Positions 9,393 to 17,040 of a DNA stretch of 49,298 nucleotides are shown here, in pieces; the stretch's first letter is position 1, and each line of letters begins with the position of its first letter. The notes beneath the pieces are model-generated. The model worked only from the letters and a program-made list of their open reading frames with translations. It had not been told where the DNA came from and searched no databases. A program made the position numbers and the translations under genes. The stretch comes from an uncultured Bacteroidales bacterium (GTDB lineage: Bacteria > Bacteroidota > Bacteroidia > Bacteroidales > UBA932): contig URCV01000006.1 of assembly GCA_900546445.1 (NCBI GenBank), positions 1 to 49,298 of the forward strand, in the 5' to 3' direction.

Positions 9393-10900
9393 AATGGCAG
9401 GTTGTCGTGTTTTTTAGCAGGAAGGTCCTGTCGTTTGTCCGTGAGGCTGCGAAGCGCCCTTATGAGGCGGAAACGAGTCTCGTTAGGCTCTATTACATCT
9501 TCGACATAGCCTCTCTGGGCAGCCTGGTAAGGGTTGCAGAAAAGGCTGTCGTATTCTTCTTCTGTGATGTTCTTCAAGATGCCGACGGCTCCCTTGGCCC
9601 CCATTACTGCGATTTCGGATGTAGGCCAAGCGTAATTTATATCGGAGCGCAAATGCTTGCTGCTCATTACTATATATGCGCCGCCGTAGGCTTTTCGAAG
9701 GGTGAGCGCGATTTTAGGCACAGTGGCCTCGCCATAGGCGTAGAGGAGTTTGGCACCGTTAGAAATGACTGCACCGTACTCCTGCATGGTTCCCGGCAGG
9801 AATCCAGGCACGTCCACGAGCGTGATGAGCGGGATGTTAAACGCATCGCAGAAGCGCACGAAGCGGGCGGCCTTGCGGCTGGCGTTTATGTCCAGCACAC
9901 CCGACATCTGGGCGGGCTGATTGGCCACAATTCCTACGCTCTGTCCACCCAGGTGGGCGAATCCTACTATTATATTACGCGCGAAGTTCTTATGTACTTC
10001 GAAGAATTGTCCGTCGTCTACGATTTCGCCGATGACCTCGTACATATTATACGCCTTGTTGGCGTGGTCAGGGATAATGTTATCCAGCAGAGTGTTGGCT
10101 CTGTTTTCGGGGTCCGTGCAGGCGATGCGCGGTGCTGTCTGGGTGTTGTTCGACGGCAGGAAACCAAGGAGCGTGCGGATGTTTTCGAGAAGGGCCTCCT
10201 CGCTTTCGCAGGCGAATTGGGCTACGCCGCTCTTAGTCGAGTGTACGGCAGCTCCTCCCAGTCTTTCCTGGTCCACGTCTTCGCCGGTTACGCTTTTTAC
10301 GACGGCCGGGCCCGTGAGGAACATATAAGAGGAGTCCTCTACCATAAAGATAAAGTCGGTAAGGGCAGGGGAGTATACAGCTCCGCCGGCGCAAGGTCCC
10401 ATTATGGCGGAAATCTGAGGGATGACTCCGCTGGCGAGAATGTTACGCTCGAAGATCTCGCCGTAGCCTGCCAATGCATCTATCCCTTCTTGGATGCGAG
10501 CTCCGCCGGAGTCATTAAGACCTATCACCGGAGCGCCTGTCTTAAGGGCGTAATCCATTACCTTGCAGATTTTTTCGGACATCGTCTTCGAAAGGGAACC
10601 TCCGCTCACGGTGAAGTCTTGGGCATAGACATAGACTATTCGGCCGTCTATGGTTCCGCGTCCTGTCACTACTCCGTCACCGTCCGTGTGGTTCGCCTCC
10701 ATACCGAAATTAGTGCATCTATGATGAACGAACATATCGAATTCTTCGAATGAGTCTTTATCCAAAAGAAGCGCAAGACGCTCTCTGGCAGTTAGTTTGC
10801 CTTTAGCGTGCTGCGCCTCTATTCTCTTTTCGCCTCCTCCTAAAAGGGCCGAGGAACGTCTCTCTACAAGTTTTTTCGTCTTTTCGCTTTGTATGCTCAT
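9389..10900 (-). CDS. mmdA: Acyl-CoA carboxyltransferase, methylmalonyl-CoA decarboxylase alpha
   Basis: This 503-residue carboxyl transferase has two crotonase-like halves. It would move the carboxyl group of methylmalonyl-CoA to biotin, giving propionyl-CoA, the last energy-conserving step of the succinate-propionate route. Family signatures include GRGTIDGRIVYVYAQDFTVSGG, GGARIQEGIDALAGYGEIF, MGPCAGGAVYSPALTDF, VDVPGFLPGTMQEYGAV and AYGGAYIVMSSKHL. The length matches MmdA/PccB (about 510-520). No biotin carboxylase gene is nearby, which favours a decarboxylase over propionyl-CoA carboxylase. It heads the four-gene operon. Confidence 0.93.
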   Translation of the reverse strand: MSIQSEKTKKLVERRSSALLGGGEKRIEAQHAKGKLTARERLALLLDKDSFEEFDMFVHHRCTNFGMEANHTDGDGVVTGRGTIDGRIVYVYAQDFTVSGGSLSKTMSEKICKVMDYALKTGAPVIGLNDSGGARIQEGIDALAGYGEIFERNILASGVIPQISAIMGPCAGGAVYSPALTDFIFMVEDSSYMFLTGPAVVKSVTGEDVDQERLGGAAVHSTKSGVAQFACESEEALLENIRTLLGFLPSNNTQTAPRIACTDPENRANTLLDNIIPDHANKAYNMYEVIGEIVDDGQFFEVHKNFARNIIVGFAHLGGQSVGIVANQPAQMSGVLDINASRKAARFVRFCDAFNIPLITLVDVPGFLPGTMQEYGAVISNGAKLLYAYGEATVPKIALTLRKAYGGAYIVMSSKHLRSDINYAWPTSEIAVMGAKGAVGILKNITEEEYDSLFCNPYQAAQRGYVEDVIEPNETRFRLIRALRSLTDKRQDLPAKKHDNLPL

Positions 10901-10946
10901 ATCTTCTTAATTCAGTTAACCTATTTTCGTAAACCTGTTATCCCGG

Positions 10947-10954
10947 CAAATTTA
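10947..10954 (-). promoter_or_regulatory. Probable -7 element upstream of mmdA
   Basis: TAAATTTG on the minus strand matches the TAnnTTTG consensus and would give a 5' leader of about 40 bases. No TTTG lies at the right distance upstream (one is found 12 bases away), so the promoter is only half supported. Confidence 0.4.
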
Positions 10955-10987
10955 ACAAAAATTTTCCAAACCGCTTCGTTCGGGCGG

Positions 10988-11155
10988 GGTGTCCTTGTTT
11001 CGGCAGGATGTCCTGGTTTGGGCGGGTGTCCTTGTTTGGGTGGGATGTCCTTGTTTCGGCAGGATGTCCTCGTTTGAGCGTGGTTGTCGTTTGAGTAGGG
11101 TGTCTTTGTTTGGGCAAGGTGTTCATGTTCGGGGTAGGATGTTCTTGTTTGCTGC
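10988..11155. repeat. Nine degenerate tandem copies of an 18-20 base unit
   Basis: Successive units begin at 10988, 11006, 11024, 11042, 11062, 11080, 11098, 11118 and 11137. They follow the pattern GGnTGTCCTTGTTTsGGC. Copy length varies from 18 to 20, so the reading frame is not kept and the minus-strand open frame across it is unlikely to be a gene. The last copy runs into the GTTTGCTGCGAGC motif at 11147-11159, which recurs in two other intergenic regions. The 10901-11650 stretch holds no supported gene: it contains this array, about 250 bases with nothing recognised, and the hairpin array from 11412. Confidence 0.8.
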
Positions 11156-11411
11156 GAGCGAAGAGACTTGCCGTGAGCGCCCCACGTGAGCAAAGACACT
11201 AGTGCCAGCGCCGACCATTGCTAGCGAAAATGAAACTGCTTTCTTTAAGAAATACCATCGGTGTACTGAGCTCAGAAAGCATCTTGTCGACGAATACCTG
11301 GTGGGACATTCTTAACAGGCACTGGGATAAACAGTTTTCGGTCTTTAAAGCTCAATCGCTGCGCCGAGCTCGATGGGGCGGCTCGCTTGCGCTTGAACTT
11401 TTGTGATTATC

Positions 11412-11553
11412 CATTTTCGTCCGGGCAAACCTGCCTTTCGCCGGACGAAACGTCATTGGGAGCGTTCCCATCCGGCAAAATGGCCTTTCACCGGATGAAA
11501 TACGTTTTTGAGCTCTGCCATCCGGCCAAACCGCCATTTCACCGAAGGAAACA
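11412..11553. repeat. Three CCGGATG-type hairpin repeats with ~51-base spacing
   Basis: Inverted repeats occur at 11418-11447 (CGTCCGG...CCGGACG), 11469-11497 (CATCCGG...CCGGATG) and 11519-11548 (CATCCGG...ACCGAAGG, decayed). Each spans about 30 bases with a loop of the form AAAnnGGCCTTTCA, and starts are 51 and 50 bases apart. Related copies are at 11955-11993 and 39516-39596. They look like REP/BIME-type intergenic elements. Confidence 0.75.
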
Positions 11554-11650
11554 GCATTTTTGCTCCAGAAAAGTCAATTGTCCAAAGAAAAATGTGAGTT
11601 CAACACAAGGTTCCCCCGGCCCGTCGATTAGAGGTTGCAGTCTCGACGAA

Positions 11651-11857
11651 TTAGTCGTCGATTATGAACTTTTCGAGAGGGGTGTTCAGGGCGTTGGCTA
11701 TGTCGAACAGCCTTTCGGAGACGAGTTGCGTCTTTCCATTTTCGAGAGTCCAGTAGCTCTGTCTGTTCATTCCTAGTCGGAGGGCCATCTGCTCCTGTGT
11801 AAGTCCCTTCGATTCTCTAATCGCGCGAATATTGGCCTTGATAGTATGATTGTCCAT
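11651..11857 (-). CDS. Small XRE-family HTH transcriptional regulator
   Basis: This 68-residue Cro/C1-type regulator is almost entirely one helix-turn-helix domain (about 5-60): NIRAIRESKGLTQEQMALRL for helices 1-2 and GMNRQSYWTLENGK for the recognition helix. The open frame extends to 11998, but the ATG at 11857 is preferred: the domain begins right after it, an A-rich stretch precedes it, and the extra upstream codons run over an intergenic hairpin repeat and a -7 promoter box. No neighbour shows its target. Similar single-domain regulators are often phage or toxin-antitoxin regulators, or orphan. Confidence 0.8.
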   Translation of the reverse strand: MDNHTIKANIRAIRESKGLTQEQMALRLGMNRQSYWTLENGKTQLVSERLFDIANALNTPLEKFIIDD

Positions 11858-11869
11858 TCTTTTTTTCGG

Positions 11870-11877
11870 CAAAGTTA
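11870..11877 (-). promoter_or_regulatory. -7 element for the small XRE regulator
   Basis: TAACTTTG on the minus strand fits TAnnTTTG and lies 13 bases before the ATG at 11857, so the mRNA leader would be under 10 bases. No clear TTTG is found 19-20 bases upstream. Confidence 0.45.
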
Positions 11878-11954
11878 GGGCATTATCATACTCTTGTCTA
11901 CCAAGCTGCGCTTTACAAAGTAAACCTAAATAATCCCAATTAAAAGAAATCAGC

Positions 11955-11993
11955 ATTCCCGTCCGGCCCAAGCGGCTTTTCACCGGATGGGAC
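11955..11993. repeat. Single CCGGATG-type hairpin repeat
   Basis: CCGTCCGG and CCGGATGGG arms flank the loop CCCAAGCGGCTTTTCA. It is the same element as the trio at 11412-11553 and lies between the HTH gene and the DUF4954 stop. Confidence 0.7.
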
Positions 11994-12013
11994 GGCACAC
12001 CTCACAGCACCAA

Positions 12014-13996
12014 CTATTTCAGGCGGGAGAGGATGAGGTCGCCGAGGCGAGTCTTGCGGTCGATGTGGTCCAGCACTTCGTTCACGAACGGATTATCGTC
12101 GAAGCCGCCACCACGGACAGCATTGAAATCCTCGTCACGACGCGTCTTGTCCCCATCTGCGCCAAATCCCGTCATCGTGGTAAGCGCGAACTCCTTACGA
12201 GCGTCGTCGTAAATCAACTTATCCAGCGACACCACCGCATTCTTCCACTGCTTCACGATTTCCTCCACATCTGCCCGGGTAATCGTAGACAAATCTACTT
12301 GCCAATACCTCTCTATCGCATCGTAAGCCCACGTCCACTCGTAGCTGTAATAATGAGTAAAGACATCGCGGAATCTCTCGGAAAGTTCGGTAACATCATC
12401 TATCTTTCTATCTATCACATCGCTGCAAATCTTCTCTATCTCCGACGCAGGAGCTATGAGGCCGGAGATATCCACCCATTGGCCAGCCCCGACGGAAGTA
12501 TCCTTTCGAAGAGCGCGACGAAGATTCTCATCGGTACTTATGTCAGCATCTTGAATTCTGGATATCAAAGAATTGCCCAAGAACTTCACGATGGCCGTCT
12601 GGTAATACTTGATGCCCTTGAACAAAGCCGCATTCCTTATAATAGCCTTCTTGTAGCAATAGTTGTCAGCCCTCTGTCCCGAAGCCTCCTTTAGACGCTC
12701 GAGAATCTCTATTCCGGAAAACATCTTCTGGACGGTATACGGGCTAAGATGATTGTAATTAATGTAATCCAGGCGATGAGGGTCTTTTCGTTTGTCTCTT
12801 TCCGGCCACTTCTTCACGTCACGTATCGTACCTACCGACTTGAGATTCACACCAGGAACGATATAAGTCGCGCCCTGCTGCTCTATAAGATATGAAAAAG
12901 GGAGGTCCGTGGTGTCCAGATTATTAACGTGACGCCCCATAACCAAAGAGAAAGGACCTATCTTCGCCGGCCACAGTATGTATGAATCTGAGGTCGTCTT
13001 GGCCCCTCTTTCGAGGATTCCCTGATGTATCGGTCCCAGCTTGTACATATGGTTGCTCTGATTCGAGCCCGACCCCGCATTCATAAACGAGAACATACCC
13101 GCTATCAGCAGCGTGGATTTGTGATGGGTTACCGTGTAAGGCCCTGCGAAAAGCGAACAAGCCTCTCCGTTTTCGCCTTGGCAATTACTGAAGAACAGCG
13201 ATTCCGAAGCACTGTAGCCATGGCCAAGCACGCAGGATTGGCCTACGAAACATTTGGAAATCATAACTCCGTCCGTGATGCGGCTTCCGCTTTCCACGAT
13301 AAAGTCATCTGCTATGACATTCATTCCTATCATCACCGGGTCCTCAGCGCACGAGATGATGGAGCCGTTACGCAGCCTGGAAGCGCCCTTAATCTTAGCG
13401 TAGGCGCCTATGTTCACGTTCACTATGTGCATAGCGTCCAGAATCTCCACATTTTCGCCGATGACCCCAAACGGCAGCGACACGCTCTCTACATATTTGG
13501 CCACCATAGCGTCCAGCGCCTCGGTAAGTTCCGGCTTGTGACGATAAAGAGCCGAAATATAAGCCTCGTGCGACGACAAATGATCGTGAATCGCGACCTC
13601 TCGGCCTCCCGTCTCATTCAATACGCTTACCTTAATTCCGTTACCGAAAGACGTCTCGCCGTAAGTGATGATATCCGTCACGTTTTCCAAATAAGAGCCA
13701 CTTCCGATAACGTAATTAGCTATGTAGTTACGAATGTGCTCTATCATACAATCATCGCCCACTACCACGTTATGAAGAGTGGCGTGGAAGATTCCGCTAT
13801 GCTTTTGGATTCCACCTGCCAGAGTAAAAACCTTCCGGAAGGCTCCGAGCTTAATTTGGCCTGAAAAATTAACATTTCTAACGAATTCCGGCGTAAACTC
13901 CGGATCGACGAGGACATTGCTCCAGTCCTCGCACCTGCACGATTGCGCTTCCAGCTTCGCTATCTGCTCCGCTGTCAAATTAACGTAGGTTTTCAT
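12014..13996 (-). CDS. DUF4954 family left-handed beta-helix protein
   Basis: This 660-residue cytosolic protein has hexapeptide-like repeats over about 60-400 (for example GVIGENVEILDAMHIVNVNIGAYAKIKGASRLRNGSI has been split by I/V spacing every six residues), giving a left-handed beta-helix like sugar-nucleotide acyl- or nucleotidyltransferases. A helical region follows (about 420-640). It matches the DUF4954 family, widespread in Bacteroidetes and without a proven reaction. No signal peptide is present. Neighbours do not suggest a pathway. A 7-base inverted repeat in the upstream leader (14014-14035) may be regulatory. Confidence 0.85.
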   Translation of the reverse strand: MKTYVNLTAEQIAKLEAQSCRCEDWSNVLVDPEFTPEFVRNVNFSGQIKLGAFRKVFTLAGGIQKHSGIFHATLHNVVVGDDCMIEHIRNYIANYVIGSGSYLENVTDIITYGETSFGNGIKVSVLNETGGREVAIHDHLSSHEAYISALYRHKPELTEALDAMVAKYVESVSLPFGVIGENVEILDAMHIVNVNIGAYAKIKGASRLRNGSIISCAEDPVMIGMNVIADDFIVESGSRITDGVMISKCFVGQSCVLGHGYSASESLFFSNCQGENGEACSLFAGPYTVTHHKSTLLIAGMFSFMNAGSGSNQSNHMYKLGPIHQGILERGAKTTSDSYILWPAKIGPFSLVMGRHVNNLDTTDLPFSYLIEQQGATYIVPGVNLKSVGTIRDVKKWPERDKRKDPHRLDYINYNHLSPYTVQKMFSGIEILERLKEASGQRADNYCYKKAIIRNAALFKGIKYYQTAIVKFLGNSLISRIQDADISTDENLRRALRKDTSVGAGQWVDISGLIAPASEIEKICSDVIDRKIDDVTELSERFRDVFTHYYSYEWTWAYDAIERYWQVDLSTITRADVEEIVKQWKNAVVSLDKLIYDDARKEFALTTMTGFGADGDKTRRDEDFNAVRGGGFDDNPFVNEVLDHIDRKTRLGDLILSRLK

Positions 13997-14013
13997 TTAT
14001 CCGTATAATATTT

Positions 14014-14035
14014 CTGATAAACAATATATTATCAG
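14014..14035. promoter_or_regulatory. Inverted repeat in the DUF4954 leader
   Basis: CTGATAA and TTATCAG are perfect 7-base arms around an 8-base A/T loop, 18 bases before the DUF4954 start. It could be an operator or a weak RNA hairpin. No consensus promoter was found with it. Confidence 0.4.
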
Positions 14036-14123
14036 CGCAATATACGAAAAAAATAAAAAAGGCCAACTTTTGGGGTGCATGTCACGAATGCACGACCTCA
14101 TATTCTCCTTATCATAAACCACC

Positions 14124-14543
14124 TCAAATTGCAATCAACTCCCTACCCAGACTATGCAGAGAGGAGATAATCTCCTGCTTGCGTTTCTCGCTCGGCTTCT
14201 TAATTCCGTAGATGTACTTTGAAAGCAGGCTCTTGTTAATACCTATGCTTCTGGCGACCTCGGAAACATTCAGCTGAGGGAACCGTGCGAAAATCATAGC
14301 AATATCATTTGTGCAATCGGGCTCCGCCGTCTCTTCCATAAAGCTAGAAATGTGGATGTCTTCATCCAATGACGGCCAGCGAATATCATCACCGAAGCGA
14401 CCTATCTTATAACCAAGACGCTCTTCCTCAGTGGCTTCAAGCAGTACAGGAAATGCCTCCAAAGGTCTTGAATATACCTTTGCAGCATCCGTCTCTATAT
14501 AGACTCGCCTTGAGTCGAACCAAACTTTACATATCTTCTCCAT
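14124..14543 (-). CDS. DUF2442-like protein with C-terminal HTH
   Basis: This 139-residue protein has an N-terminal DUF2442-type segment (MEKICKVWFDSRRVYIET to about residue 65) and a C-terminal helix-turn-helix (about 92-130, NVSEVARSIGINKSLLSKYIYG). The ATG at 14543 is chosen over an upstream TTG because it overlaps the end of the DUF4160 frame, as in a two-gene module. DUF4160 and DUF2442 genes are commonly adjacent and have been suspected to be toxin-antitoxin-like; that is not proven. Here the HTH suggests that the second protein autoregulates the pair. Confidence 0.75.
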   Translation of the reverse strand: MEKICKVWFDSRRVYIETDAAKVYSRPLEAFPVLLEATEEERLGYKIGRFGDDIRWPSLDEDIHISSFMEETAEPDCTNDIAMIFARFPQLNVSEVARSIGINKSLLSKYIYGIKKPSEKRKQEIISSLHSLGRELIAI

Positions 14544-14766
14544 GGTATTCAGCCCATTTTTCAATTATATCCTCTTGGTATATCTTCACTATCTGAACGG
14601 CCTTCTTCAGGTCTTTCGGTTTAATACCTTAATTCTCTACAATCTCCAAAGACTTGACATTTATCTTAGCCCTTCCATCTCCATTCTCTACATGCACGTG
14701 GATTGGTAAGTGCTCAAGAGAATAGAAGAAGAATCGCATTCCGAATAATTCAAATAGTGTCGGCAT
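14527..14766 (-). pseudogene. DUF4160 gene with an in-frame stop
   Basis: From ATG at 14766 the frame encodes MPTLFELFGMRFFFYSLEH and a PIHVHVENGDGRAKI segment, the DUF4160 signature. A TAA at 14629-14631 interrupts after 45 residues. The same frame then continues with GIKPKDLKKAVQIVK and IIEKWAEYHG, the usual DUF4160 C-terminal half, to a stop at 14527-14529 that overlaps the DUF2442 start. One base change (for example AAA or GAA to TAA) explains it. It could be a recent pseudogene, a sequencing error or a strain variant. Without the stop the protein would have about 79 residues. Confidence 0.75.
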
Positions 14767-14887
14767 AGTATCTCGTATCAAATTCTATGCAAGAGTAGGG
14801 ATAAATTTTTATCCCCGCAATAGTTTTGAAGATTTTCTATCGATCCCAAGATAATTGTGAAGTCAACACAGGGTTTTCCACTGAACG

Positions 14888-14919
14888 AAAAAAGGCCAAC
14901 CGCGATGGTTGACCTTTTG
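14888..14919 (-). terminator. Terminator after the tRNA-Lys pair
   Basis: On the minus strand AAAGGTCAACC and GGTTGGCCTTTTTT form a stem directly after the 3' end of tRNA-Lys(CTT), ending in a T run. It closes the two-tRNA transcript. Confidence 0.8.
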
Positions 14920-14992
14920 TGCATCCTTAGGGATTCGAACCCTAGACCCACTGATTAAGAGTCAGTTGCTCTACCAACTGAGCTAAGGATGC
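14920..14992 (-). tRNA. tRNA-Lys, anticodon CTT
   Basis: The 73-base cloverleaf has a 7-base acceptor stem (GCATCCT/AGGATGC), D arm GCTCAGTTGGTAGAGC, anticodon stem ACTGA/TCAGT with loop CTCTTAA (anticodon CTT) and T arm with GTTCGAATCC. The discriminator base is A. CCA is not encoded. It lies 10 bases after the second tRNA-Lys. Confidence 0.96.
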
Positions 14993-15002
14993 AGAACACT
15001 CG

Positions 15003-15075
15003 TGACTCGTTCGGGGCTCGAACCCGAGACCCCCACATTAAAAGTGTGATGCTCTACCTACTGAGCTAACGAGTC
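15003..15075 (-). tRNA. tRNA-Lys, anticodon TTT
   Basis: The 73-base cloverleaf has acceptor stem GACTCGT/ACGAGTC, D arm GCTCAGTAGGTAGAGC, anticodon stem TCACA/TGTGG with loop CTTTTAA (anticodon TTT), and T arm GGTTCGAGCCC. The discriminator base is A and CCA is not encoded. It is transcribed first, followed by tRNA-Lys(CTT). Confidence 0.96.
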
Positions 15076-15100
15076 TTCCGCCCTTCTTCGAGAGGGATTG

Positions 15101-15132
15101 CAAAGGTAGACATTTGCTTCGAAATATCCAAA
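15101..15132 (-). promoter_or_regulatory. Promoter of the tRNA-Lys pair
   Basis: TTTG (15129-15132), 20 bases, then TACCTTTG (15101-15108) on the minus strand. This is a full -33/-7 match, starting transcription about 20 bases before the first tRNA. It lies 18 bases after the stop of the GH26 gene. Confidence 0.7.
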
Positions 15133-15150
15133 TTTTATTTAATAAAAATT

Positions 15151-17040
15151 TTAATTTTTGTACATTTCTTTGAATCCCCACCTGAAAGCGTCGAGCGTTT
15201 CGGTTAGCGCCGGGTCCAGTCTCAGGAAGTTAGTCGTCTGTTCTCCAGCATAATCGTTACAATTAAACCACACTCCGCCCTTAAGAGGGTGAAGATAGGG
15301 ATTAGAATCGTAGTTTAGAAAATCTTGGAACATTCCACGCACCCACTCGGCCTGATAGTGACCATTTCTCATTTCTTCCCCGGTGGTGGCTCCCCCGCTT
15401 CCGCAGGCAAACTCGCTTATTATCCAAGGCATCTGCGAGAAAAGCTCCTTATTCGTATTATACACGAGAGTATACCTATCCCTGAATGACTCGAAAGGCA
15501 CATTGTTTCCCATCTCGTAATTAGTCACGCCCAAAGCCTGCACATAGGCATCGCCCGGATAATATGCCAAGTCCTCTCCCCATCTGGAATAAGGGCAGCT
15601 CACGGCATTGGGATTGAATATCCAGATACAGTTATCCACACCCTCGCTTTCGAAAATGTCATAGAGGTATCTCCACGTCAGGATGAATATCTCCGGATCG
15701 CAAAGCGTCATCATACCGCAATAGCTAGTCCAGTCCGTATTCATCTCGTTATTTAGCCTGAAAAGCACCGGATAGCCATAAGCCTTTATCGCAGACGCCA
15801 GCTTTCGAAAATCCTCGTCATACACTCCGCGCAATATGTCAAACATAGGCGTCTGACACTGAGTGGAATTATACGAACTTACGTTATTATTATTCGTAGT
15901 GAACTGATAGGTAAACTGAAGGACAGGCTTCGAGTTGAATCCGTCGCCACCTGCGAATTCGCCGGCAAGAGTACTAGGAAATTCCATCTTCGACGAATAC
16001 CAAGCTATATGCGAATAGGTAGGCATAATGTCGAAAGGACGGCCGAACACGGCTTCCAGACGCGAAGTCTCCGCACGCAGCTTTTCCCTGGTAGACGCCA
16101 CATTCTCCGGCTCGTTGTCTCCCGGCATACTATAACTGAAGACCCCGAAATCAAAAGTCTTCTGGGCCAATAATTTCTCGTAGTATGCGGCCGTACGGGC
16201 ATTCCACTTAGGGTTAGGTCGTGCCTTCTGCGGCTCCATAAAGTTTTTCGACGTACCGAAATTCGTTATGACCTTGAATGTCTTTAGGATATGGTCGAAC
16301 TGCCTAAGAGCGGACCTATCGCGACACTTGTACACTAAGAATCCGAACTTGGACCATTGCCCCACAGGCCTTACCAGCGCTATCTTATAATATGGCAGGT
16401 CCAGCCCCTGAGCATAGATGGTATATAGATTCACGCTATACCCCTCCAGCAAGCTCTCGTCGTCTTTTACGACACTTTCCAGGAACTTAAGTCCATTCTG
16501 GGAGATGTAATTCGAGTTGCTTATGTATCTGTCGAGCCATTCACCCGTATAGATGCCGTAGTACTCCTGAGTCGCAGGATAAGGGTTCACCCTCTCCATA
16601 GTAATGCGAAGCGAGATGCCGTCGCCCTCGAAGCGCTGTGCGTATTTGGCAAGCGTATAGTCAGGGACCAATCCCAAATCAAGCGGCAGCGTCACCGCAT
16701 AGCCGTCAGACTCCGACACGAAGCGCATACAGTCCGCTCCCACGAACTCGTAACGCAAGTCGGACGAAGCTTTCCTAAGTGACTTCCTATACGAAAGCGA
16801 AGGCTTTCCGTCAAGCATCCACTTGACCTTCAGGACATCGGCAGCCGTCTTGAAACTAATGTCGTCGGCAAAACGGCTATGCCAGAGAGCCTCCACCCCT
16901 TCAGTCTCCGTTATATACTCGGAAGGCTCTTCCGGAGTAGGAGGCGGAGGTGTAGGCTTGTCCGGCTCCACCGGAGCGTCCGGCGTACAGGAAAATAGTG
17001 CGAAACACACTAAAAGACTACCTAAATACCTATTCTTCAT
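15151..17040 (-). CDS. GH26-like glycoside hydrolase lipoprotein
   Basis: This 629-residue exported lipoprotein has a lipobox ending LFSC (Cys18) and a Pro/Glu linker (about 20-40). An N-terminal domain of unknown type spans about 45-260. The catalytic domain (about 290-625) has the GH26 pattern: candidate acid/base Glu432 in RLNNEMN and candidate nucleophile Glu543 in WIISEFACG. GH26 enzymes mostly cut beta-mannan. The substrate is not shown here and the gene is not in a PUL (no SusC/SusD nearby). It is the last gene of the glmM-glp operon, overlapping glpT by 11 bases, an unusual partner for that operon. Confidence 0.8.
   Translation of the reverse strand: MKNRYLGSLLVCFALFSCTPDAPVEPDKPTPPPPTPEEPSEYITETEGVEALWHSRFADDISFKTAADVLKVKWMLDGKPSLSYRKSLRKASSDLRYEFVGADCMRFVSESDGYAVTLPLDLGLVPDYTLAKYAQRFEGDGISLRITMERVNPYPATQEYYGIYTGEWLDRYISNSNYISQNGLKFLESVVKDDESLLEGYSVNLYTIYAQGLDLPYYKIALVRPVGQWSKFGFLVYKCRDRSALRQFDHILKTFKVITNFGTSKNFMEPQKARPNPKWNARTAAYYEKLLAQKTFDFGVFSYSMPGDNEPENVASTREKLRAETSRLEAVFGRPFDIMPTYSHIAWYSSKMEFPSTLAGEFAGGDGFNSKPVLQFTYQFTTNNNNVSSYNSTQCQTPMFDILRGVYDEDFRKLASAIKAYGYPVLFRLNNEMNTDWTSYCGMMTLCDPEIFILTWRYLYDIFESEGVDNCIWIFNPNAVSCPYSRWGEDLAYYPGDAYVQALGVTNYEMGNNVPFESFRDRYTLVYNTNKELFSQMPWIISEFACGSGGATTGEEMRNGHYQAEWVRGMFQDFLNYDSNPYLHPLKGGVWFNCNDYAGEQTTNFLRLDPALTETLDAFRWGFKEMYKN

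Noticed and set aside
9389..10900. Propionyl-CoA carboxylase beta subunit
   Set aside because: No biotin carboxylase gene is present, while OadB- and OadG-type membrane subunits and a separate biotin carrier are, so a decarboxylase pump fits better.
10921..11199. Minus-strand open frame of 92 codons across the tandem array
   Set aside because: Its content comes from the degenerate repeat (Q, T, P and H codons), copies are not multiples of three, and it has no domain or clear start signal.
11412..11553. A short CRISPR array (three ~30-base repeats with ~20-base spacers)
   Set aside because: The repeats are palindromes whose interior and arms vary between copies, the spacers are too short, a related pair is in inverted orientation elsewhere, and no cas gene is in the window.
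11387..11776. Plus-strand open frame antisense to the XRE regulator
   Set aside because: It runs over hairpin repeats and the opposite strand of the HTH gene with no recognisable protein features.
15076..15150. Attachment site of an integrated element at the tRNA-Lys genes
   Set aside because: No partial tRNA duplicate or integrase was found nearby; the adjacent sequence is a normal promoter.
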